Shown here one piece after another: positions 1 to 13,800 of a DNA stretch of 64,000 bases. A program made the translations under genes and the position numbers. The DNA lies in contig NC_135571.1 in assembly GCF_964340395.1 (NCBI RefSeq), forward strand, positions 15,350,721-15,414,720. The letters are read 5' to 3'. The DNA is from Glandiceps talaboti (lineage: Eukaryota > Hemichordata > Enteropneusta > Spengelidae). Every line of letters begins with the position of its first letter. Position 1 is the stretch's first letter. The notes beneath the pieces are model-generated. The model did no database searches. It saw nothing but the letters and a program-made list of their open reading frames with translations, and was not told the origin of the DNA.

Positions 1-1620
1 TACACCTCATAGTCCTGTACAAAGTAGAATGTACACCCCATAGTCCTGTACAAAGTAGAATGTACACCTCATAGTCCTGTACAAAGTAGAATGTACACCT
101 CATAGTCCTGTACAAAGTAGAATGTACACCTCATAGTCTTGTACAAAGTAGAATGTACACCTCATAGTCCTGTACAAAGTAGAATGTATACCTCATAGTC
201 CTGTACAAAGTAGAATGTACACCTCATAGTCCTGTACAAAGTAGAATGTACACCTCATAGTCTTGTACAAAGTAGAATGTACACCTCATAGTCCTGTACA
301 AAGTAGAATGTACACCTCATAGTCCTGTACAAAGTAGAATGTACACCTCATAGTCCTGTACAAAGTAGATTGTACACCTCATAGTCCTGTACAAAGTAGA
401 ATGTACACCTCATAGTCCTGTACAAAGTAGAATGTACACCTCATAGTCTTGTACAAAGTAGATTGTACACCTCATAGTCCTGTACAAAGTAGAATGTACA
501 CCTCATAGTCCTGTACAAAGTAAAATGTACACCTCTATATAGTCCTGTACAAAGTAGAATGTACACCTCATAGTCCTGTACAAAGTAGAATGTACACCTC
601 ATAGTCCTGTACAAAGTAGAATGTACACCTCATAGTCCTGTACAAAGTAGAATGTACTCCTCATAGTCCTGTACAAAGTAGATTGTACACCTCATAGTCC
701 TGTACAAAGTAGAATGTACACCTCATAGTCCTGTACAAAGTAGAATGTACACCTCATAGTCCTGTACAAAGTAGATTGTACACCTCATAGTCCTGTACAA
801 AGTAGAATGTACACCTCATAGTCCTGTACAAAGTAGAATGTACACCTCATAGTCCTGTACAAAGTAGAATGTACACCTCATAGTCCTGTACAAAGTAGAT
901 TGTACACCTCATAGTCCTGTACAAAGTAGAATGTACACCCCATAGTCCTGTACAAAGTAGATTGTACACCTCATAGTCCTGTACAAAGTAGAATGTACAC
1001 CCCATAGTCCTGTACAAAGTAGATTGTACACCTCATAGTCCTGTACAAAGTAGAATGTACACCTCATAGTCCTGTACAAAGTAGAATTTACACCTCATAG
1101 TCCTGTACAAAGTAGAATGTACACCTCATAGTCCTGTACAAAGTAGAATGTACACCTCATAGTCCTGTACAAAGTAGAATGTACACCTCATAGTCCTGTA
1201 CAAAGTAGAATGTACACCCCATAGTCCTGTACAAAGTAGAATGTACACCTCATAGTCCTGTACAAAGTAGATTGTACACCTCATAGTCCTGTACAAAGTA
1301 GAATGTACACCCCATAGTCCTGTACAAAGTAGAATGTACACCTCATAGTCCTGTACAAAGTAGATTGTACACCTCATAGTCCTGTACAAAGTAGAATGTA
1401 CACCCCATAGTCCTGTACAAAGTAGATTGTACACCTCATAGTCCTGTACAAAGTAGAATGTACACCCCATAGTCCTGTACAAAGTAGAATGTACATCTCA
1501 TTGTCCTGTACAAAGTAGAATGTACATCTCATAGTCCTGTACAAAGTATAATGTACACCTCATAGTCCTGTACAAAGTAGAATGTACACCTCATAGTTCT
1601 GTACAAAGTAGAATGTACAC
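1..1620. repeat. 31-bp minisatellite, about 52 copies, open at the left edge
   Basis: A 31-bp unit (core TACACCTCATAGTCCTGTAC, then AAAGTAGAATG) repeats from base 1 to about 1620 with few substitutions (CTC/CCC, AGAATG/AGATTG). It begins outside the window. A minus-strand ORF over 1126-1482 only reads the array with a 93-nt (3 x 31) period and is not a gene. Confidence 0.97.
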
Positions 1621-1667
1621 CTACATACGCAGGTCATGTAAAACTGACTATGCTGGCATGGTGATTA

Positions 1668-1975
1668 ATACCCACCTTTACTGTATATATTGCCCACCTT
1701 TCCTGTAACTATTGCCCACCTTTGCTGTAACTATTGCCCACCTTTACTTTTAACTATTTCCCACCTTTCCTGTAACTATTGCCCACCTCTCCTATAGCTG
1801 TTGCCCACCTTTACCGTAACTATATTGCCCACCTTTCCTGTAACTGTTGCCCACCTATACTGTAATTAGTGCCCACCTTTCCTGTAACCATTGCCCACCT
1901 GTAATATAACTATTGTCCACCTTGACTGTAATTATTGCCCATCTTTACTGTAACTATTGCCCACCTGTAATGTTT
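1668..1975. repeat. Degenerate repeat of about 23 bp
   Basis: About 13 imperfect copies of a unit like TATTGCCCACCTTTCCTGTA follow the 31-bp array. They are more diverged than neighbouring arrays, which suggests an older or less homogenised tract. Confidence 0.85.
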
Positions 1976-2821
1976 AGTTTCTGAAATGCAAGTTACATAA
2001 TTACAGAAACTTGTAGTGATGGATTATTAATCAGAGAGTGGAAATACATCATGTAATGGTAGAAGTTAAAATTACAGAATTCTTCAGTGATAGAGTTTTG
2101 ATGTAAGGCTGAAATAGCAAAGAAAAGGTGTCATGTGTTTAATGATAGTTTTGATATTGTACATTGTCCATTACAGTATGAGTTAAATGATAGACGGCTA
2201 AATGACAGACGAGTAAGTACCAGTAGGTTAGAGATATGCTACATTTAATGTATGACAGTAAGTTATGCTACTTGAGATGCATAGTGCACAAAACATTATA
2301 AAGTCATTGCTGCATATTACAAGTGTTCTCCCAGAAAAAGACAACAGGGGGTGCCTAGCCCTAACTTCCCATAATTTCAGTATCCTCCTTCAACAAGATG
2401 ATGTAAATCCAAACTCCAATCCCCTTGGAGCTACAAATAAAGAGACGCAAGGTCCTAATTTATGTTCTATATTCTCTGACAGAGATCACAAAGGTGCTGA
2501 TATTTTGTTTGGTTTCTGTTTGACCGTGATGCATAAAGACCTTGTACACTCATAATAAAACAAAGATTTGAGTTTCTGGTAAATCAAAATAATATCAAAA
2601 CAAGTGCTCAAGTGTCATTCAACATTCCTTATTTGTCACCATGGCAACTAACAACTTTTACTTTATTTACCAATAGCCAAATCCTCTGAAATGTATTAAA
2701 ATGAAAGGGAGAACTCTGTATTTACTCGTATACAGTACATGTTGAATTAACATCTAAACAATCTAAGCTGTATTCCATTGTCATGTTAAGATCAGCCTAT
2801 GTAGATCTAATGCAGACTATG
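1976..2821. other. Non-coding stretch, nothing recognised
   Basis: AT-rich unique sequence. A 96-codon open frame at 2265-2555 has no recognisable domain, low complexity-free but unremarkable composition, and no conserved splice context. I see no exon of the anoctamin gene here. Confidence 0.5.
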
Positions 2822-5047
2822 AATAAACCATATTCTTAAATGGCGGCCGAGATCTCGCAAAACGTGAGAGTTTCCCCTTGGGGGGCAAACGCTGAAAGGA
2901 AACAATTGTGTAACTTGTGTCACAGTATAACGTGAGTTGTGTAACTTGTGCCACAGTATAGCGTGAGTTGCTGCTCAGAGCGTCTACGTTCAGTATGGGT
3001 GGAAATGACCACTACAACTTTGTTTACAGCTGTTCAAACCGACTTAGCTTGACTTCAGTAACCTTCCAACGACTTGTCCTACATGTATGTATCATCTTGG
3101 AGTAATTATACTGGCTGTATAATTACTCCAAGGTATCATATACCATGACATCAATAAACACAACAAACTTGAATTGCAATTCAAATTGTAAAACGTTTTA
3201 CTGTATCTGCAAAACATAGTTTCAACTGGAAATTGTATTTACCAGTTCTCATGCTTTTCAGCCTTCAAATTGTTTCTGTCGAGTCGTTTTTATTGCACGT
3301 TTCCGTAATTTATGCACATCGATTTTGACTGTCGCACCAAGTGAGTGATGAACACATTGACGGCAGCCGTGGCTTGTAAAAGTTTCAACTATTACGTGAA
3401 AACATCTACATATCTTTTTTGAATTCCTAAACTATTGCTGAATAATTATTACAGGTGATCAAACTTTTGATTTTCACATTAATAGAAGGATTGAATCAAC
3501 ATCAGTCAATCAATTAACTTGCTGTGAGTGCTGAAATAAACGTTAGCAATACCACCATCTCCGACACTTTAGTTCAAGTTTAGAGGCCATGTCAAACATG
3601 TGACACCTCGTCTCGTGTTGTTCACCAACACTACTTTAATACATGACACTAAATAAAATGTCACTAAAATGAACAAAATGGTACATTCTAAATGTTGATT
3701 GGTACGTATTCAAAAAATGTGTGTAAATTTGCCAAACAACAAGACCACGCCCATAGCAACAGTCAAATAATCATGTATATTGCAAAGATAACAGTAATAG
3801 AAAGACAAATGAATATACATTCAAAAAATGTATGCAAATGTTCCTAGCAGCAAGACCTCACCCATAGCAACACCAAATGATCACATATATTGTGAAGATA
3901 ACAACAGGGATTCATACGCAAGTGAACAAAAACATACAAAAATGTATGCAAATATATCTAATAACATGACCATAGCAACAGCCAAATGATAGCATATATC
4001 ATAAAGATAGCAACATGGTTGGATAGACAACTGGATAGTTATTCAGCAAATGAACACCTATTGTTAGCATGGACTAGCTAGCATATGGATAAACATTTTT
4101 TTTTTTTAAACTACAGTTGTGCTACAATGCCATTGGCGTTATTTTTTTTTTTGTAAAAAAAATCTGAACATTTTGAAGAGAACTATGGCTAGACATGTGT
4201 GACAGTGAGTTTTTTTGACATGGGAGTGTGACGAGTTGAGTGCACTGTGCTGTGTCTGTATGAACCAGTGCAGGTAGACACAACAATGACAACGAAAATT
4301 GCAACATTAGTGTTGCCTCTTTTTACGTTCATTGTGAAAGGCTTGGATCATTATTTGTCAAAATAAAACAATCGACTCACAGTACTATGGAAGAAAGCAA
4401 AACAATCGGACTATGCATGGTTTTTCCCAAAAAATTATCATCATGCTGAAGGTATTTTATGAAGTTAACTTGCGTTTTATTTGTTAAAACACCATTTTCA
4501 AAGCATTTTATAAGTTTTCCAATGTTTCATGGCCACACCCTTGGGGAACCCCAGTAACATTTACCGTCTTACCGGCCTTAAAAAAAAACCCACTGATTTA
4601 TTGTACATCACTCCCTGGCCAGGTGGCTTACTTGGCCATTTGTTTTTTTTAGAACAACATGCATCTCTCTCCGTGTATGTCAGCAAAGTTTCCTACTGTC
4701 ATTTTTTCTAGGCCAGAAAAATAGTGTTGCCTCTTTTGATTCCATTTTAGTAAGAATTAAAAATCCTTATAGCGATTTTGACGCACGCAAAACGAAATGA
4801 ATTCTTGCCCCTCCCCCCTAAATGATGTAGGCAAATTCGCTCAATCAAATAATCTTTTCTTCCAGATGTTGGCAGGCCATGGTCTTTTAAATAGCTTTTG
4901 AGTTCTGATGCCTTCCATCTTTTGAGAGTTTAAATGTTACGATAGGTTTTGATTGTTTGTTAGACACTATACTATCGCCCATTGTTGGTAAACTAATGCA
5001 AATGCATTGTGTGAGATCTCGGCTGCCATTTAAGAATATAGTTTATT
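2822..5047. mobile_element. 2.2-kb element with terminal inverted repeats of about 38 bp
   Basis: The left end (2822-2860, AATAAACCATATTCTTAAAT then GGCGGCCGAGATCTCGCA) is the near-perfect reverse complement of the right end (about 5011-5047, TGAGATCTCGGCTGCCATTT then AAGAATATAGTTTATT). Only a few positions differ. The interior has no long ORF, so it looks non-autonomous. It contains three diverged copies of a motif with ACCACGCCCATAGCAACAG-like sequence (3740-4010), and a tail (3960-4150) shared with 39600-39800. I could not define a target-site duplication. It could be a composite of older insertions. Confidence 0.75.
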
Positions 5048-5502
5048 GTGCATGGTTAACCATAGATTATAAAATCAATTTGTACTAGACATTGCATGAG
5101 TAGTCCGCAAAATTTCAAAATAATAGTTTTGCCAGATGCATACATAGTGCATGGACATGTTTATAATCACATCACATCTGTAGATATTCATATGTATGTA
5201 TGGCGGTTAGATTCATGTAGGAATTGTACCACGCCTTGCCATGTTTTTTATCTACATTTGCATATTGTTGTATTTCATTATTTGGAAGTCTTATATTTTG
5301 CATATCAACTGTTTCTGTGAATTTGAACTACTCTTCATATCTGTCTTTGTCAAAAGCATTAATTGACAAGTTGTTTAAAATCTAACATGGTGTGACTTAT
5401 CAGATCATGACATATGGTACATAGCAAACTCAAATCTATTAAATACAACATAGTTTATATTTAATAAACAGAACCCAGTAGTAAGTGTAAGACTTTGATA
5501 AA
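5048..5502. other. Non-coding stretch, nothing recognised
   Basis: AT-rich unique sequence. A 74-codon open frame at 5096-5320 lacks any recognisable motif and is most likely chance. Confidence 0.5.
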
Positions 5503-5911
5503 AATAGGTAGTCTAAAGTGATTTGATATTGATAAGATAGGCAGTCTAAAGTGATTTGATATTGATAAGGTAGACAGTCTAAAGTGATTTGATATTGATA
5601 AGGTAGACAGTCTAAAGTGATTTGATATTGATAAAGATAGGCAGTCTAAAGTGATTTGATATTGATAAGATAGGCAGTCTAAAGTGATTTGATATTGATA
5701 AGATAGGTAGTCTGAAGTGATTTGATATTGATAAGATAGGCAGTCTAAAGTGATTTGATATTGATAAGATAGGCAGTCCAATGTGATTTGATATTTTAAG
5801 ATAGGCAGTCTAAAGTGATTTGATATTGATAAGATAGGCAGTCCAATGTGAGTTGATATTGATAAGATAGGCAGTCCAAAGTGATTCGATATTGATAAGA
5901 TAGGCAGTCTT
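5503..5911. repeat. 33-bp minisatellite, about 12 copies
   Basis: The unit contains GTGATTTGATATTGATAAGA followed by TAGGCAGTCTAAA. The period of 33 is a multiple of 3, which explains the minus-strand open frame across it. Confidence 0.95.
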
Positions 5912-5971
5912 AATGAATTGCTAATTGATTGAATTCCAATTTTTTACAGCTTAGGAAATGAATTGATGAAA

Positions 5972-6100
5972 TTGTAGTAGAGTGGTTTTTGATTGGCTAG
6001 AATGTGTATATTATTGTAGTAGAGTGGTTTTTAATTGGCTAGAATGTATATATTATTGTAGTAGAGTGGTTTTTGATTGGCTAGAATGTGTATATTATGT
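5972..6100. repeat. 42-bp repeat, 3 copies
   Basis: Three copies of GTAGTAGAGTGGTTTTTGAT followed by TGGCTAGAATGTGTATATTATT. Confidence 0.93.
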
Positions 6101-6226
6101 AAATGATGTTTATAAGACATGAAGGATAAATTGCCCAGTAAAGTGATAAAGGTATAATCAGACACCATTTTGAAGGTTTGTTGATTGAATTGAAATCGAA
6201 TTGAAATCGAATTGAAAAGTTGCATA

Positions 6227-6560
6227 ATGCCTGTATGGTAACCATAGCATAATTGTGTATGCCTGTATGGTAACCATAGCATAATTGTGTATACCTGTAT
6301 GGTAACCATAGCAGAATTGTATATGCCTGTATGGTAACCATAGCAGAATTTTGTATGCCTGGTAACCATAGCATAATTTTGTATGCCTGTATGGTAACCA
6401 TAGCAGAATTTTGTATGCCTGGTAATCATAGCATAATTTTGTATACCTGTATGGTAACCATAGCATAATTGTGTATGCCTGTATGGTAACGTACCATAGC
6501 ATAATTGTGTATGTCTGTATGGTAATGTACCATAGCATAATCGTGTATGCATGTTTGCCA
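6227..6560. repeat. 32-bp minisatellite, about 10 copies
   Basis: The unit is GCCTGTATGGTAACCATAGC followed by ATAATTGTGTAT. It includes the palindrome ATGGTAACCAT. Some copies have lost TAT or gained GTAC. Overlapping minus-strand open frames here are shadows of the array. Confidence 0.95.
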
Positions 6561-6589
6561 TCAATTGAACAATTCCTAGAACTAGATAA

Positions 6590-6795
6590 GGGAGCCTTCA
6601 GTGATTATGGGGGGGGGGGGGGGTATGTCTGAGCTGTAAAATGTGACCCTCCCGATACTCCTTTTTCTAAAATGTGACCCTCTCCTGGACGGGTTTCTAA
6701 AATATGACCCTCACCCTTGGACAGGTTTATAAAACATGACGTTTGCCCAGTCCCCCTGCCCCACCCCTTCCCCTCATAATTACTAAAGGCTCCCT
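6590..6795. mobile_element. Short MITE-like element with inverted ends
   Basis: The left end GGGAGCCTTCAGTGATTATG, followed by a G run, is mirrored at the right end, which reads as AGGGAGCCTTTAGTAATTAT on the minus strand followed by a G-rich run. The interior has three degenerate copies of a TAAAATGTGACCCTC motif. At about 206 bp with no ORF it fits a miniature inverted-repeat element. A possible short AAG duplication flanks it, which is not decisive. Confidence 0.7.
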
Positions 6796-6823
6796 AAGAC
6801 AAGTAATGGACGAATGGACAGAT

Positions 6824-7535
6824 AAATAGATGAATAGATGGATGGATGGATGGATGGATGGAATGATGGATGGACAGATTAATAGATGGATGGACATATT
6901 AATAGATGGATGAATGAATGGATGGATGGATGGATGAATGCATGGGTGGATGGATGGATGGATGGATGGATGGATGGATGGATGGATGGATAGATTAATA
7001 GATGGATGATGGATGGATGGATGGATGGATGGATGGATGGATGGATCGATGGATGGATGGATGGATGGATGGATGGATGGATGGATAGATGGATGGACAG
7101 ATGAATAGATGGATGGATGGATGAATAGATGGATGGATGGATGGATGGATGGATGGATGGATGGATGGATGGATGGACAGATTAATAGATGGATGGATGG
7201 ATGGATGGACAGATTAATAGATGAATAGATGGATGGATGGATGGATGGATAAATAGATGGATGGATGGATGGATGGATGGATGGATGGATGGATGAATAG
7301 ATGGATGGATGGATGGATGGATGGATGGATGGATGGATGGACAGATTAATAGATGGATAGATGGATGGATGGATGGATGGATGGATGGATGGATGGATGG
7401 ATGGAATGATGGATGGACAGATTAATAGATGGATGGACATATTAATAGATGGATGAATGAATGGATGGATGGATGGATGAATGCATGGGTGGATGGATGG
7501 ATGGATAGATGGTTGAATGGATGGATGGATGGATG

Positions 7536-7572
<37 letters not shown>

Positions 7573-7672
7573 GTAGATAGATGAATGAATGGATGGATGG
7601 ATGGATGGATGGGTGGGTGGGTAGGTGGATGGATGGATGGATGGATGGATGGATGGATGGATGGATGCTATA
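6824..7672. repeat. GATG tetranucleotide microsatellite, about 0.85 kb
   Basis: Long runs of GGAT/GATG with interspersed AGAT runs and ACAGATTAATAGATGGAT interruptions. A block around 6860-6960 recurs around 7400-7500, so part of the tract has been duplicated as a unit. Minus-strand frames reading Ser-Ile-His-Pro are artefacts of the tetranucleotide. Confidence 0.97.
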
Positions 7673-7814
7673 TAGTGAGTTGTTAGGTGTTTTACATGTC
7701 ATGACAGCTGCGTCGTGTTCAACAAGGAATTATTTGTAACCAGTGACATAATGTAAATACAGTATTCAACATAATGTGATGAATTACTAACCAGCATTCT
7801 TTCCCACATTATAG

Positions 7815-7879
7815 TTGTTGTACGAAGAATGGGCAAGACCAGGCAGGTGGTATAAATATCAACCATTAGATCTCATTAG
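7815..7879 (+). CDS. ANO7: Anoctamin exon e1 (segment before TM1)
   Basis: The acceptor is CATTATAG and the donor is ATTAG|GTGAGT. It encodes [20 protein letters not shown] followed by I and the first two bases of Arg. This is the conserved cytosolic stretch leading into the first transmembrane helix of anoctamins (family pattern [20 protein letters not shown]). The exon leaves phase 2, and the next exon supplies the last base of Arg. No upstream anoctamin exon is recognisable between 1 and 7814. The last 30 or so bases of this exon are copied several times downstream in the intron. Confidence 0.95.
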
Positions 7880-10800
7880 GTGAGTTATTATCATTGGTAT
7901 AGATATCAGCCATTCGATCTCATTAGATAAGTTGTTATTATTTGGTATAAATATCAACTATTAGATCTCATTAGGTGAGTTATTATCATTGGTATGAATA
8001 TCAGCCATTCGATCTCATTAGATGAGTTATTATTTGGTATAAATATCAATCATTAGATCTCATTAGGTTAGTTGTTATCATTGGTATAAATATCAACTAT
8101 TAGATCTCATTAGATCAGTTGTTATCGTTGGTTAACCATAGATCTCACAAGATGAGATGTTATCATCGGTATGAATATCAACCATTAGCTCTCATTAGAT
8201 GTTATTACTATGATTTACAGGAAATATTTCGGAGAAAAGATTGGTTTGTACTTTGCATGGTTGGGATACTACACTGGTGCATTGATTCCAGCTGCTGTCA
8301 TTGGGTTGTTGTGTTTCATCTATGGTTGTGTGTCTATGTCAGATAACCCTGTCCAGAAGGTAATGTCTTTACAATTATATTACCAACTGACTATATGGTG
8401 TATACATTATATTACCAACTGACTATATGGTGTATACATTATATTACCAACTGACTATATGGTGTATACATTATAATACCAACTGATTATATGGTGTATA
8501 CATTATAATACCAACTGATTATATGGTGTATACATTATATCACTAACTGACTATATGGTGAATACATTATATCACTAACTGACTATATGGTGTATACATT
8601 ATATCACTAACTAACTATATGGTGTATACATTATAATACCAACTGATTATATGCTGTGTATACATTATATCACTAACTGACTATATTATGTATACATTAT
8701 ATCACTAACTGACTATATGGTGTATACATTGTATCACTAACAGACTATATGGTGTATACATTATATGACTAACTGACTATATGGTGTATACATTGCATCA
8801 CTAACTGACTATATGGTATATACATTATATCACTTCTAACTGACTATATGGTGTATACATTATATCACTAACTGACTATATGGTGTATACATTCTATCAC
8901 TAGACTATGGTGTATACATTATATCACTAACTGACTATGGTGTATACATTATATTACTAACTGACTATATGGTGAATACATTATATCACTAGAGTATGGT
9001 GTATACATTATATCACTAACTGACTATGGTGTATACATTATATTACTAACTGACTATATGGTGAATACATTATATCACTAGACTATTGTGTATACATTAT
9101 ATCACTAACTGACTATATGGTGAATACATTCTATCACTAGACTATGGTGTATACATTATATCACTAACTGACTAGGGTGTATACATTATATTACTAACTG
9201 ACTGGTGTATACATTATATCACTGACTATATGGTGTATACATTGTATCACTAACTGACTATATGGTGTGTACATTATATCACTAACTGACTATATGGTGT
9301 ATACATTGTATCACTAACTGATTATATGGTGTATACATTATATCACCAACTGATTATATGATGTATACATTATATCACTAACTGACTATATGGTGTGTAC
9401 ATTATAATACCAACTGATTATATGGTGTATACATTATATCACTAACTGACTATATGGTGTATACATTATATCACTAACTGACTATATGGTGTATACATTA
9501 TATCACCAACTGATTATATGGTGTATACATTATAATACCAACTGATTATATGCTGTGTATACATTATATCACTAACTGACTATATTATGTATACATTATA
9601 TCACTAACTGACTATATGGTGTATACATTATATGACTAACTGACTATATGGTGTATACATTATATCACTAACTGACTATATGGTGTATACATTATATCAC
9701 TAACTGACTATATGGTGTATACATTATAATACCAACTGATTATATGGTGTATACATTATATCACTAACTGACTATATGGTGTATACATTATATCACTAAC
9801 TGACTATATGGTGTATACATTATATCACTAACTGACTATATGGTGTATACATTATAATACCAACTGATTATATGGTGTGTACATCATAATACCAACTGAT
9901 TATATGGTGTATACATTATATCACTAACTGACTATATGGTGTATACATTATATCACTAACTGACTATATGATGTATACATTATATCACTAACTGACTATA
10001 TGGTGTGTACATTATATCACTAACTGACTATATGGTGTATACATTATATCACTAACTGACTATATGGTGTATACATTATATCACTAACTGACTATATGGT
10101 GTATACATTGTATCTCTAACTGACTATATGGTGTATACATTGTATCACTAACAGACTATATGGTGTATACATTATATCACTAACTGACTATATGGTGTAT
10201 ACATTATATCACTAACTGACTATATGGTGTATACATTATATCACTAACTGACTATATGGTGTATACATTATAATACCAACTGATTATATGGTGTATACAT
10301 TATATCACCAACTGACTATATGTTGTATACATTATATCACTAACTGACTATATGGTGTATACATTATATCACCAACTGACTATATGGTGTATACATTATA
10401 ATACCAACTGATTATATGGTGTATACATTATATCACTAACTGACTATATGGTGTGTACATTATAATACCAACTGATTATATGGTGTATACATTATATCAC
10501 TAACTGACTATATGGTGTATACATTATAATACCAACTGATTATATGGTGTATACATTATATCACTAACTGACTATATGGTGTATACATTATAATACCAAC
10601 TGACTATATGGTGTATACATTATATCACCAACTGACTATATGGTGTATACAGTATAATACCAACTGACTATATGGTGTATATATTATATCACCAACTGAC
10701 GATATGGTGTATACATTATATCACTGACTATATGGTGTATACATTATATCACCAACTGACAATTTGATTATATGACTAACTGAGAGGTAAATTGGAGTGT

Positions 10801-13800
10801 GCTCTGTAATCATAATAATTGATGTACTACAACACCATTGGTGCTGATTTCTATTATTCTTACAGGAAACCTGTGATGAGGAGGGGACTGGTAATGCAAC
10901 TATGTGTCCACTGTGTAATGAACGGTGTGGTTATTGGACTTTGTATGATAGTTGTATATATACCCAGGTAATAGCCAATTGATTGTGTTTTCAGTCAGTG
11001 ATGTTTCCATTCATTCCCTCTCACTTCCATCAAAATTATTAAGCCATTGATATTTATCATACAGGAAATCTTCAAAACTATCTCTGTATCATAGTATACT
11101 TTTGTGTTTGTTATTATTACAAGAAGAGTGCTTAATACTGTTACATAGTAAGTATACTGTTGTTTGTAAAAGAAATATGGTTGAAATTACTCACATAGTA
11201 TTTCTTGCCTTCACTTTGAAAAACAAAGTGATTTTAAAATACTCACATTGTAGAGCTCAATGCCTTCACTTTGAAAAACAAAGTGATTTTAAAACAAATG
11301 CATTTCTACCTCTTCCACTTCTATCTTGAAAGTTTTCTTGTGAGAACAAATTTATCATCATCCACATTCATGATCTGAAGTTTGATTAATTTTTTAACAG
11401 TGTGGTTGCAATAATTGTACCATGCACAAGCCAAGTTGAACAAAAAATATGGAATTTATACCAAGGTCGTTGTTGATCTTGACAATGTGCATCTATGTCA
11501 CAACAATGTGTGTCTATATCGATGGTTGTGTTGTGTTTGAAATATATCAAAACATTCAAAATTACCATTATTGTTACTTTCTCTAAGTTTTCTTTTTATA
11601 TTACTACTATTTGTATACACTCACTGTCACAGTTTTTGGACAGGGTCATGTTATTCAACGATTACTGTTGGATGAAAACTGCAAAAAAGTAACAGCCATC
11701 ATTGCTGCTTATAAATTTTCCTTAGGGTCTTTTTCAATAGGGTTTATAGTCAGAAGTAACTTTGTGGCTGACGTAGTCCCCAAATTTATAACCCTACATC
11801 GATGACTTAGTAATCGGACGACAGTATTGGTAATTGGACACAAACTTCCACACTGATTTACGTATTTGTCGCGTAAATTAAGAATTTCGCCACTCCATTT
11901 GATTTAAATATTGGGCAAAAACATTGGTATTGTGGTATTTTAATCACCGTTACACTAAAGTTGATTGTTTTTGCAAAGGAAATATCATGAACACTGTCCT
12001 ACTACCGAATTCGACTCCGGGATTCGATCACAGTTCATGGCGCCGCTTGGCAGTCTATGTCTTGTCACGCAAAAGTGAACACTGTCCGATATCTGAGACG
12101 TTTCTTTGCTCCAGATACGTGACACATTTTTGGTCAAAACACATTAAGATTTCATGGAAAATGTCTTCTAGTTTGAACAGAGCACTGGGAGAAAATTATT
12201 ACTGAAATATTTGTAGATTTAAATAAGAGCGAAATGATATTCAAGTGATTTTGTAACTACGGCAGTGTTGATACATACGGTAACTTTGTGATCGCCGATA
12301 TTAGTGCTCTCAAAACCGATACCACAAGATTAGTGTTGAATCAAAACTCCAGTATTGCCTGATCTTTCATATGAATGCTTGAGTTTGACAATGTGGTAGT
12401 TCCAGAGAAAACAGCGTCGAAAACGAGTCAACATCTGTCCGAAAACAGAGTCTGTCCGAAAACTACGACAGTGAGTGTAATGATGTTATTGTCAAATATT
12501 TTCCTTTATTTGTGATCTAAGGGTTTTGTCACTATGAGTCTAGCGACTTGTCAGTCATATTTTCCTTGGCTGAATGAAAAAAATTACAATATCATCTAAT
12601 TCGTACTTCATAATATGATGTGACAGAGATTGACAGACAGTCTGCTAGCTAGCTGTCATGTGACACAGATTGACAAATGAAAGTTTGCCAGTCAGATGTC
12701 ATGTGACACAGATTGACAAATGAAAGTTTGCCAGTCAGTTGTCATGTGACACAGATTGACAAATGTTGAAATGAAAAACTCCTAATAGTTCAGGTGGCAT
12801 ATTGTAAATGACAGAAAAATACCAATTGAATGCAAGCATTGTTTTACTATGTTTAGTTTCTTTATTTGATAAATTTCACTAACAGTAAACTATGTTCTTA
12901 TTCCTACAGATGGGGTAAGAAACTCAAACAAGTTGTTATTGTCTGTAATGATATGAAATACTAACTATAACCACTTCATTATTTCAGATGTCACTTTGAT
13001 ATTCCAATGTTTGTATTGTAGGTATCTCTGGTATTTGATAATTGGGCCACTCCTGTCTTAACTATTTTTATGACCACCTGGGGTATGTACATACTATAGC
13101 GCCTTCTCTTCTCCTCCTTGCCAGCTGACCAACCAACAAATGTTTGTCATATTTCAGTTATCAGAAAGTTTAAAGATTTCATGGTTTGCAGGCTGTTTTT
13201 AGACCGGAAGTGAGGGCTTAGATAGTTGAGTGTTGCAGCAGACATAGAGTTCCCTGTCATTTTCTGTGTTGTTTCCACTCTACAAGTTGCTAAAGCAAAT
13301 ACCAGTAATCAAACCATTACTGCAGGGCTGCTGGATGTAATTCAGCCTAACTGTTTTGTACATATGATTAGCAGCCATCACAAAAGTTTTTGCCCTCACT
13401 TTGCCAAATCTGGGGTGTCCATTTGCCACATCTGGGGTGCCCATTTGCTAAACCTGGGGTGCCCATTTGCCCTGACTTTGCCAAATCTTGGGTGTCCATT
13501 TGCCAAATCTGGGGTGTCCATTTGCCACATCTGGGGTGTCCATTTGCCAAATCTGGGGTGTCCATTTGCCAAATCTGGGGTGCCCATTTGCTATGAAATG
13601 GCTGTAACTTCAGTAATTGAAATATGACATATTCAAGCAATTATATTTTAATTTTTGTCAACTCTTCTTTCTCTAATAGAATCCTGTAAAATGTTTGTAA
13701 TTTTGATATATAAGAGAGAGTAAACACCAACAAGTAATAGTGTAGGAAATATTGACAGACAGTGACCATTATTTTGAAAGAGACAGAGACAGACCAAAGG

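Noticed and set aside
1-1620. Possible CRISPR array
   Set aside because: The repeats are contiguous without unique spacers, and the window is animal DNA with introns. The same holds for all other arrays here.
2265-2555. 96-codon plus-strand open frame
   Set aside because: No known motif, not part of the anoctamin frame. A length expected by chance in 64 kb.
6727-7702. Minus-strand Ser-Ile-His-Pro repeat proteins
   Set aside because: They are a translation of a GATG microsatellite.
12901-12915. Possible remnant of a fifth e4 copy (CTACAG|ATGG|GGTAAG)
   Set aside because: An acceptor-like CAG is followed after a few bases by TGGG|GTAAG, as at the end of e4, but no FDN...P coding sequence lies between. 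Too short to support.
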